Assembly: GCA_030648225.1 (NCBI GenBank)
Contig: JAUSIA010000453.1
Span: 1-7,730, forward strand
DNA: 7,730 bases
Direction of reading: 5' to 3'
Source: Ignavibacteria bacterium
GTDB lineage: Bacteria; Bacteroidota; Ignavibacteria; Ignavibacteriales; Ignavibacteriaceae
Shown here: in pieces, positions 1 through 4,680 of the stretch
How positions within the stretch are numbered: the stretch's first letter is position 1
How the letters are laid out: every line of letters starts with the position of its first letter
The notes under the pieces: model-generated
Database searches by the model: none
The model's input: the letters and a program-made list of their open reading frames with translations, nothing else
What the model was told of the DNA's origin: nothing
Translations under genes and position numbers: made by a program

Positions 1-20
1 CACCTGGATTTATCCAGGTG
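1..20. repeat. 9-bp inverted repeat inside the partial gene
   Basis: The first 20 bases are a perfect inverted repeat, with arms CACCTGGAT and ATCCAGGTG and two bases between them. It lies within the coding frame (TWIYPG). Such a tight dyad inside a gene may be coincidence or a local RNA hairpin; no function can be assigned. Confidence 0.4.
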
Positions 21-103
21 ATTATAAAACAATAATACTTTTCTCTTTAACTGTTTTAACAGTTTTCATTCTTCTTTTTGTTCTGGTTTTAAAAATAAAA
101 TGA
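1..103 (+). CDS. C-terminal fragment of an unidentified membrane-anchored protein
   Basis: This is the 3' end of a plus-strand gene that enters from the left edge. The frame starting at base 2 stays open for 33 codons and stops at TGA 101-103. It reads TWIYPGDYKT, then a run of about 20 hydrophobic residues (IILFSLTVLTVFILLFVLVL), then a short KIK tail. This looks like a C-terminal transmembrane helix with a positively charged cytoplasmic end, as in proteins whose bulk lies outside the membrane. The family cannot be identified from so little. The stop overlaps the 3' end of the convergent gene at 89-922 by 15 bp. It could be a chance open frame, but the helix-plus-basic-tail pattern and the end-to-end overlap argue for a real gene. 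Confidence 0.6.
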   Translation, partial: TWIYPGDYKTIILFSLTVLTVFILLFVLVLKIK

Positions 104-922
104 GAAGAAACTTGAATAGAGCCCTAAAGATATTTCGTGGAAATTGCTTTCAGATTCCCCGGGTTTGAAGTTGAACCTGTATCGCGTATAAACTGTAAAT
201 GTATTAAATATCTTAAACCACCCAATACTTAATTCGGGACTGATGCCGTTAAAGCCGGTAAAATTTGTAAAGCCATTCAGTCCTGGTGAAACATACTCAA
301 TTCCGGAAATTTCAATAAAATGTTTATAACCAAGCCGTAAGAAATTTTTATGAAGTGAGCCGAAGATGTGAGAATACTCGGCAGCAATGTAACCAGAAGG
401 GTAACGGTAGCTCCCGCGGAAAGAAAATAAAGCTATCTCTTTGGTAAGACTGAAATAATTTTCTTCTTCTGTTATAACCAAAACAGGATGAGGCAGGAGA
501 AAAACTGTCCCCCCAAATAAACAGAGTAAGACAAAGTTGGATTCTTCTTCCATCTGAATTTCTTCCTGAAGTTCAAATTCAAATCTCTCGCTTCGATTAA
601 TTCCACCTAAAGAATCTTCAACAAAAATTACATAAGATACATTTTTTGATTTGAATTTAGTTTTGGTCAAATCAATCTGAATTCTATGCTCTTCAGATAA
701 TTCCTTTGAAACTTCAAATTCAAACTCTTCATCAAAAACTACTTTTGATTTTGCAGGTAAACTTGTAAAGAAGGAAAGATTAAATACAGTTGGATTATCG
801 GGAGGAATAAATGAATCAATCACATAAACTTCTATCGAATCATCTTCAGCAAAATCATTCTGTGCAAAACCAGAAACGGTTAAAAGTATAAGAAGCAGAA
901 TTATCTTTTGAGCTGTTTGCAT
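89..922 (-). CDS. exported protein of unknown function, possible outer-membrane beta-strand domain
   Basis: The family is not recognised. The 277-residue product starts with a typical Sec signal peptide: MQTAQK, a hydrophobic core at about residues 7-16, and a likely cleavage after SGFA near residue 20. Residues about 25-120 are acidic and beta-rich, like an extracellular sandwich domain. A hydrophobic stretch at 130-150 (single Cys134) is followed by a glycine- and aromatic-rich half with alternating polar/hydrophobic segments. It ends in Phe, a pattern common in outer-membrane beta-barrel proteins. The location is an inference; a protein anchored by the 130-150 stretch is the alternative. 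The start is supported by GGAAGG six bases upstream of the ATG. The 3' end overlaps the convergent partial gene by 15 bp. Transcription is probably separate from the gene upstream, because a terminator lies at 968-1003. Confidence 0.75.
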   Translation of the reverse strand: MQTAQKIILLLILLTVSGFAQNDFAEDDSIEVYVIDSFIPPDNPTVFNLSFFTSLPAKSKVVFDEEFEFEVSKELSEEHRIQIDLTKTKFKSKNVSYVIFVEDSLGGINRSERFEFELQEEIQMEEESNFVLLCLFGGTVFLLPHPVLVITEEENYFSLTKEIALFSFRGSYRYPSGYIAAEYSHIFGSLHKNFLRLGYKHFIEISGIEYVSPGLNGFTNFTGFNGISPELSIGWFKIFNTFTVYTRYRFNFKPGESESNFHEISLGLYSSFFSFYF

Positions 923-937
923 TTGATGCCTTCCAAA

Positions 938-957
938 GTATTAAAATCAGTTAATAC
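938..957 (-). promoter_or_regulatory. 7-bp inverted repeat upstream of the exported-protein gene (candidate operator)
   Basis: The arms GTATTAA (938-944) and TTAATAC (951-957) are perfect and separated by six bases. The dyad lies 16-35 bases upstream of the ATG of the gene at 89-922, just before its ribosome-binding site. The position suits a repressor site or a leader hairpin, but AT-rich dyads arise easily by chance. Confidence 0.25.
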
Positions 958-967
958 AATTTAGGAT

Positions 968-1003
968 AAAAAATAAAAAAGGTCACCTATTTTTAATGTG
1001 ACC
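968..1003 (-). terminator. rho-independent terminator downstream of the cystathionine gamma-synthase/lyase gene
   Basis: Read on the minus strand, GGTCAC (1003-998) pairs with GTGACC (986-981) across an 11-base AT-rich loop. Six T, one A and six more T follow immediately (980-968). This is the classic hairpin plus U-tract. It lies about 140 bases past the stop at 1140, so it would end a transcript from the transsulfuration genes. On the plus strand the hairpin is followed, after GG, by only five T, so it could act weakly in that direction too. Confidence 0.7.
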
Positions 1004-1016
1004 GGTTTTTAACTAC

Positions 1017-1056
1017 TGGAGTAATGGAATTTTGGAATAGTGGAATAATGAAACGA
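1017..1056. repeat. 8-bp tandem repeat, consensus TGGAATAA
   Basis: Five consecutive 8-base units stand in exact register: TGGAGTAA, TGGAATTT, TGGAATAG, TGGAATAA and a degenerate TGAAACGA. They lie in the spacer between the terminator and the 3' end of the gamma-synthase/lyase gene. It is a short, partly decayed microsatellite-like array that contains no gene. Confidence 0.6.
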
Positions 1057-1106
1057 AACATCTTCCCATCATAATGTTTTGTATTTTTATTCAAATCTTA
1101 GATGAA

Positions 1107-1121
1107 GGGAAAGGATTTCCC
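1107..1121. repeat. 6-bp hairpin just past the gamma-synthase/lyase stop codon
   Basis: GGGAAA (1107-1112) and TTTCCC (1116-1121) form a perfect stem with a three-base loop, about 20 bases beyond the minus-strand stop at 1140. No T-run follows on the minus strand, so it is more likely a 3'-end stability hairpin than a terminator, or it is chance. Confidence 0.35.
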
Positions 1122-1139
1122 TACAGGAGGGATTCAAGA

Positions 1140-2273
1140 TTATTTGATTGCCTGCTCAATATCTTCAATCAAATCTTCAACATCCTCAATTCCAACAGAG
1201 AGACGAACGAGGCTGTCTGTAAATCCATACTTCTCTCTTTCTGCTTTTGGAACTGAAGCATGAGTCATTGAAGCAGGATGGCTGATAAGACTTTCAACTC
1301 CACCAAGGCTTTCTGCAAGCGTAAAAATTTTAACATTCTTTAACAACTTTTTAGCAAGCTCAATATCTCCAAGATCAATTGAGATCATACCGCCAAATCC
1401 ACTCATCTGTTTTTTAGCGAGATTATGTTGTGGATGAGATTCGAGTCCGGGGTAATAAACTTTCTTAACATAGGAAACTTTCTCAAGATGCTTTGCAATC
1501 TTCATTGCATTGCTGTTATGTCTATCCATTCTTATAGCGAGTGTTTTTGTTGAACGGAGTATAAGCCAGCAATCAAACGGAGATGGAATAGAACCGACAG
1601 CATTTTGAATATACCGCAAGCGATCATGAATTTTCGAATCATTTGTAATAAGAATTCCTCCAATAACATCGCTGTGCCCGTTTAAATATTTTGTTTGGCT
1701 GTGTAAAACAATATCAATTCCAAATGAAAGTGGGTTTTGGAAATAAGGACTCATAAATGTATTATCAACAATCAAGATGAGTTTATGTTCTTTACTGATC
1801 TTACCAACTGCTTCAAGATCTGTAAGGATTAGCATCGGATTGGTCGGAGTTTCAACAAAAATCATTTTGGTGTTGGACTTTAATGCTCTAGTAATATTTT
1901 CTGTATTTGATGTATCAACCCATGAAAACTCCAAACCAAAATCTTTCATTATTAATTCAAATAGCCGGTAAGTGCCTCCATAAACATTATTTGTAACAAT
2001 TACATGATCACCTGCTTTCAGCAAAGCCATAAGAGCATGTGTTGCTGCCAGACCTGAGCTAAAAGCAATTCCATATTTTCCTTTCTCAAGAGTGGCAACA
2101 TTAATCTCGAGTGAAGATCGGGTTAAATTATGAGTTCTTCCATATTCATAGCCTTTGTTTTTACCAAGCTCTTCCTGCGCATAAGTAGATGTCTGGTAAA
2201 TCGGAGTAATTACTGCACCTGTTACTTCATCAGGTTTTTGTCCTGCATGAATAGCATCTGTTGAAAAGCCCAT
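1140..2273 (-). CDS. cystathionine gamma-synthase/gamma-lyase family PLP enzyme
   Basis: This is a fold-type I PLP enzyme of the Cys/Met metabolism family, 377 aa and close to the usual 380-400. The PLP lysine is K195 in HSQTKYLNGHS. Other visible marks are YGRT (44-47, with R46 expected to bind the neighbouring subunit's cofactor phosphate), SSGLAA (72-77), VDNTF (169-173, with D170 at the pyridine nitrogen) and SLGGVESL (322-329). These motifs do not separate gamma-synthase (MetB, making cystathionine from activated homoserine) from gamma-lyase (cystathionine to cysteine, ammonia and 2-oxobutyrate). The beta-synthase gene directly upstream favours the lyase role (mccB/cth-like); this is inference from context. 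The start is secure: AAGGAG lies seven bases before the ATG. The enzyme is cytoplasmic, normally a tetramer. It lies 154 bp downstream of the beta-synthase gene on the same strand. Confidence 0.93.
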   Translation of the reverse strand: MGFSTDAIHAGQKPDEVTGAVITPIYQTSTYAQEELGKNKGYEYGRTHNLTRSSLEINVATLEKGKYGIAFSSGLAATHALMALLKAGDHVIVTNNVYGGTYRLFELIMKDFGLEFSWVDTSNTENITRALKSNTKMIFVETPTNPMLILTDLEAVGKISKEHKLILIVDNTFMSPYFQNPLSFGIDIVLHSQTKYLNGHSDVIGGILITNDSKIHDRLRYIQNAVGSIPSPFDCWLILRSTKTLAIRMDRHNSNAMKIAKHLEKVSYVKKVYYPGLESHPQHNLAKKQMSGFGGMISIDLGDIELAKKLLKNVKIFTLAESLGGVESLISHPASMTHASVPKAEREKYGFTDSLVRLSVGIEDVEDLIEDIEQAIK

Positions 2274-2280
2274 TAGGTGG

Positions 2281-2308
2281 CTCCTTAAAATTTAAATTTT
2301 GTATATAC
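2281..2308 (-). promoter_or_regulatory. Shine-Dalgarno and adjacent palindromes before the gamma-synthase/lyase gene
   Basis: On the minus strand, AAGGAG (2286-2281) lies seven bases before the ATG. It is preceded directly by the self-complementary 14-mer AAAATTTAAATTTT (2300-2287) and then GTATATAC (2308-2301). The ribosome-binding site is solid. The stacked palindromes could be a promoter/operator region for separate expression from the beta-synthase gene, but their AT-only composition makes chance possible. Confidence 0.5.
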
Positions 2309-2338
2309 ACATTTCCATTTACTTACTCTTGATCTTAC

Positions 2339-2420
2339 ACTTGAACTCCGATTGTCATCGGGGCAGGCTTTGATCTTTCCGCCAGAGGCGGATCAGCCTT
2401 CGGCTGAGAACTTGAACTCC
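2339..2420. repeat. three-hairpin intergenic repeat bracketed by an 11-bp direct repeat
   Basis: The element lies in the gap between the two transsulfuration genes. ACTTGAACTCC occurs at 2339-2349 and again at 2410-2420. Between them are three adjacent short hairpins: CCGAT/ATCGG (2348-2361), TCCGCC/GGCGGA with loop AGA (2378-2392), and TCAGCC/GGCTGA with loop TTC (2393-2407). The segment is visibly richer in G and C than its surroundings. It resembles a REP-type intergenic repeat. TGA (2371-2373) can also pair with TCA (2393-2395) to extend the middle hairpin at the cost of the third. In RNA from the minus strand the cluster would separate the two messages and could act as a processing or stability element. 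No T-run follows it. Confidence 0.6.
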
Positions 2421-2427
2421 AACAAGT

Positions 2428-3789
2428 TTAGTTCGAATACTCTAACAAATCATACCTTGTTATAATATCTGTTATACGACCAAAATCGCTGACGAGAATT
2501 GCAGGATTATCTTTCAGATATTCTTTTACTTCTGATATATCAACTTTTGCATCAAGTACAGGGAAACATTCATCCCAAACATTTTCAGCAGTTGAATTCA
2601 TAAGTTCAGGGTTTTTAAGAAGTTTCGTCATAAGCCTGTTTTCCCTTATACATCCAAGCAGCTTTCTATCATTCATAACAGGAATATTGGAGTAACCATT
2701 ATCCTGGATAATCTTTAAAACTTCTTTAACAGGAGTTTCAGGATGAATAAAAACAATATCCTTATTTCCTTTTACTTTTTTAGCATCTGAAATATCTCTA
2801 AGAATTTTTATTTCCGTATCAAGCATCCTGTTGTTCCTCAGCCATTCTATATTATGAGCTTTAGATAAATATCTTTCACCCGTATCGCAAACAATAAAAA
2901 CAACTATATCTTTTTCAGAAAGTTCTTTTGAAATTTCAAGAGCAACATGCACAATTGTTCCTGTACTTCCACCGCAGAAAATACCTTCTTCCTTTGTTAG
3001 TCTCCTTGCAGCAGCAAAAGATTCCCTGTCGCTTATGTTATATATTTTATCAATATACTGGAAGTGAACATTTTCAGGCAGACAATCCTGACCGATGCCT
3101 TCAACAAGATATGGAGTTCCTTTAATTATTTTTCCTGTTTCTTTGTAAGTCTTGAAAATTGAACCGAGAGGATCGGCACCTATAACCTGTATGTTTTTAT
3201 TTTTCTCTTTCAGATATCTGCCTGCGCCGCTTATCGTTCCACCTGTTCCAATGCTGGAAACAAAATGAGTTATTTTTCCTTCTGTATCGCACCATATTTC
3301 AGGTCCCGTTGTCTGGTAATGTATTTCAGGATTTGCAGGGTTAGAATATTGATAAGGAAAAAATGAATTGGGAGTTTCCTGTGAGATTCTCTTTGCAAAA
3401 TTCACATAATATTCAGGGTTATCCGGCTCAACAGCATTTGAAACCACAATTACTTCCCCGCCGAAAGCTTTAAGGTAATTAATTTTTTCTGAGCTTACTT
3501 TATCAGTTACAACAAAAATTGATTTGTAACCTTTAACAGCGCATGCAAGAGCTAAACCGATTCCTGTATTTCCGCTGGTAGCCTCTACAATTGTTCCACC
3601 CGGAGATATCTTTCCTGCTTTTTCAGCAGCTTCAAGCATTGCAATCCCAATCCTGTCTTTAACACTTCCGCCAGGATTATGAGACTCAAGCTTTGCAAAT
3701 ATCTGCGGCTTTAGTCCTTTATTTATCTTGTTAAGCTTAATAAGCGGCGTGTTTCCGATGAGATCAATGATATTGTTTTTGAAATTCAT
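2428..3789 (-). CDS. cystathionine beta-synthase (PLP domain plus CBS-domain pair)
   Basis: The enzyme condenses serine with homocysteine to cystathionine, the first step of reverse transsulfuration. Residues 1-320 are a fold-type II PLP domain. K44 in GGSVKDRI is the Schiff-base lysine, TSGNTG (71-76) clasps the substrate carboxylate, GTGGT (181-185) holds the phosphate, and GADPLGS (204-210), VEGIGQD (229-235) and CGGSTG (272-277) match the beta-synthase subgroup better than plain O-acetylserine sulfhydrylases. Residues about 345-453 form two CBS domains, a regulatory module that binds adenosyl ligands in some relatives. There is no N-terminal heme region as in the human enzyme. At 453 aa it matches bacterial two-domain beta-synthases. 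The ATG lacks a clear Shine-Dalgarno, but MNFKNNIIDLIGNTPL is the natural N-terminus. An alternative is a cysteine synthase with CBS domains; the neighbouring gamma-lyase-type gene argues against it. Confidence 0.9.
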   Translation of the reverse strand: MNFKNNIIDLIGNTPLIKLNKINKGLKPQIFAKLESHNPGGSVKDRIGIAMLEAAEKAGKISPGGTIVEATSGNTGIGLALACAVKGYKSIFVVTDKVSSEKINYLKAFGGEVIVVSNAVEPDNPEYYVNFAKRISQETPNSFFPYQYSNPANPEIHYQTTGPEIWCDTEGKITHFVSSIGTGGTISGAGRYLKEKNKNIQVIGADPLGSIFKTYKETGKIIKGTPYLVEGIGQDCLPENVHFQYIDKIYNISDRESFAAARRLTKEEGIFCGGSTGTIVHVALEISKELSEKDIVVFIVCDTGERYLSKAHNIEWLRNNRMLDTEIKILRDISDAKKVKGNKDIVFIHPETPVKEVLKIIQDNGYSNIPVMNDRKLLGCIRENRLMTKLLKNPELMNSTAENVWDECFPVLDAKVDISEVKEYLKDNPAILVSDFGRITDIITRYDLLEYSN

Positions 3790-3831
3790 AAGATTTTATA
3801 AAAGTGGATTAAAAAATTAACAGTAAAAATA

Positions 3832-3856
3832 GGTTTTAATTGGCTGAAATTAAACC
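3832..3856 (-). promoter_or_regulatory. imperfect dyad upstream of the beta-synthase gene (candidate operator)
   Basis: GGTTTTAATT (3832-3841) pairs with AATTAAACC (3848-3856) as nine base pairs with one bulged T and a six-base centre. It lies 43-67 bases upstream of the beta-synthase ATG, where a regulator of sulfur metabolism could bind. There is no direct evidence for a function. Confidence 0.25.
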
Positions 3857-3892
3857 CGATAAAAATCTTTAATATTAATCTGACCCAGAAAA

Positions 3893-3923
3893 GATGCCAG
3901 TCACTTTAAAAGTGACTGGCATC
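3893..3923. repeat. REP-like palindrome, copy 1 (downstream of the transposase)
   Basis: GATGCCAGTCACTTT and its reverse complement are separated by a single A, giving a 15-bp perfect dyad. It begins 11 bases past the transposase stop codon. On the minus strand the hairpin is followed by TTTTC, so it may double as a weak terminator for the transposase. GTAG overlaps its foot on the minus strand (3926-3923). A 9-base direct repeat, CATCTACAG (3920-3928 and 3932-3940), carries this GTAG motif into the transposase stop codon. Confidence 0.85.
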
Positions 3924-3934
3924 TACAGTTACAT

Positions 3935-4537
3935 CTACAGATCGGTATTCACTTCCTTTTTGAATAATTTTATATACTTTCTTAGTTCATTAGCTGCCTG
4001 TTTATCAGAGAAATAATCTAAAACAAACTTCTCATATAACTCCGGCTTAGAAAAATGTTTTTTAACAAAATCTTTATCATATAATTCACCATTTCTTTTT
4101 CCAATCCATTCTAAATAATTTGAAAACTTCCAGTTTTCCAATTTATCTACCAATCTGTCATCCAACGGATTTCTATGAATATACCGGCATACCTTTAAGG
4201 ATTCTCCCTCATCGACTTCAACCGATTTAAATTTCCCCTGAAAAAGAGTTCCACTTCTATTATACTTTTTATTTATAGCCTTTGAATAACCATTAAATAT
4301 AAATTGAATACATTTATTCAGTGGTTTTTCCGAATTCTGTCTTAATAAAAGATGGTAGTGATTAGGCATTAAGCAATATGCAATTACTGAGATTTTAAAT
4401 TCTGAAGTAAAATGTTTTATTTTTTGAAGTAAATAGATGTAATTGTTTTCCTCAAAAAAAATCTTGTTTCTATTACATCCTCTATTATAAATGTGAAAGA
4501 TGCTTCCTTGTTTAAATATCTCATTCCTTGAAGGCAT
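3935..4537 (-). CDS. REP-associated tyrosine transposase (Y1/HUH, IS200-like)
   Basis: This is a 200-aa single-domain Y1 transposase. The HUH motif is H60-Y61-H62 in CLMPNHYHLLL. GTLFQGKFKS (96-105) is the conserved loop of the REP-associated group. The likely catalytic tyrosine is Y119 in RYIHRNPL, the helix that carries it in relatives. Enzymes of this type nick single-stranded DNA next to hairpins through a 5'-phosphotyrosine link and are tied to spread of REP palindromes, here seen on both sides. The length slightly exceeds the 165-aa E. coli protein, with a lysine-rich C-terminal tail (about 185-196). The start has AAGGA close before the ATG. The last codons and the TAG lie inside a 9-bp repeat next to the downstream hairpin. 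All catalytic residues are present and there are no frameshifts, so it could be active. It stands alone and has no link to its metabolic neighbours. Confidence 0.92.
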   Translation of the reverse strand: MPSRNEIFKQGSIFHIYNRGCNRNKIFFEENNYIYLLQKIKHFTSEFKISVIAYCLMPNHYHLLLRQNSEKPLNKCIQFIFNGYSKAINKKYNRSGTLFQGKFKSVEVDEGESLKVCRYIHRNPLDDRLVDKLENWKFSNYLEWIGKRNGELYDKDFVKKHFSKPELYEKFVLDYFSDKQAANELRKYIKLFKKEVNTDL

Positions 4538-4593
4538 TTTTCCTTTTTGTTCTCAGGTTTTTATTTAGGTAAAGATTTTATTTCGATCTCTAA

Positions 4594-4635
4594 CAAGGTA
4601 CATACCCAGAAAAGATGCCTACCTTGCCTACCTTG
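4594..4635. repeat. partial REP end and 9-bp tandem duplication upstream of the transposase
   Basis: The segment holds a partial copy of the REP left flank (ACCCAGAAAAGATGCC, 4604-4619) that runs into CCTACCTTG twice in tandem (4618-4626 and 4627-4635). TACCTTG at 4620-4626 is also the inverse of CAAGGTA at 4594-4600. On the minus strand each tandem unit holds GTAG. It looks like debris of successive insertion or slippage events next to the intact palindrome that follows. Confidence 0.6.
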
Positions 4636-4639
4636 AAAA

Positions 4640-4670
4640 GATGCCAGTCACTTTAAAAGTGACTGGCATC
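4640..4670. repeat. REP-like palindrome, copy 2 (between transposase and cyclase gene)
   Basis: This is an exact copy of the 31-base palindrome at 3893-3923. It lies 10 bases past the stop of the cyclase gene, and the minus strand continues with TTTTC, so it can serve as that gene's terminator. Its foot reads GTTG rather than GTAG on the minus strand, so this copy lacks the canonical tetranucleotide at that side. Confidence 0.85.
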
Positions 4671-4680
4671 AACATAGTTT

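Larger units (their letters stand above)
3883..4670 (-). mobile_element. REP/RAYT unit: HUH transposase flanked by identical palindromes
   Basis: The unit comprises the transposase gene and the repeats on each side. An identical 36-base sequence lies at 3888-3923 and 4635-4670, in the same orientation; it starts GAAAA and continues into a 31-base palindrome. A 16-base piece, ACCCAGAAAAGATGCC, is shared by 3883-3898 and 4604-4619. This is the arrangement of REP-associated tyrosine transposases, where the enzyme recognises hairpins rather than inverted terminal repeats. On the coding strand GTAG stands at the foot of the left hairpin, as described for REPs of this family. The exact ends are not determined: the unit may run from one ACCCAG copy to the other (about 720 bp) or between the outer hairpins. 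Whether it still moves is unknown. Confidence 0.7.

Noticed and set aside
923..940. Bacteroidota-type -7 promoter box near TACTTTGG before the exported-protein gene
   Set aside because: The spacing does not match the TAnnTTTG consensus and it overlaps the ribosome-binding site.
1074..1256. Plus-strand open frame of 60 codons
   Set aside because: It runs through the hairpin spacer into the antisense of the gamma-synthase/lyase gene and has no recognisable domain.
3883..4670. CRISPR array or classic insertion sequence with terminal inverted repeats
   Set aside because: There are only two repeat copies, separated by a transposase gene, and they are direct copies of a palindrome; this fits a REP/RAYT unit instead.
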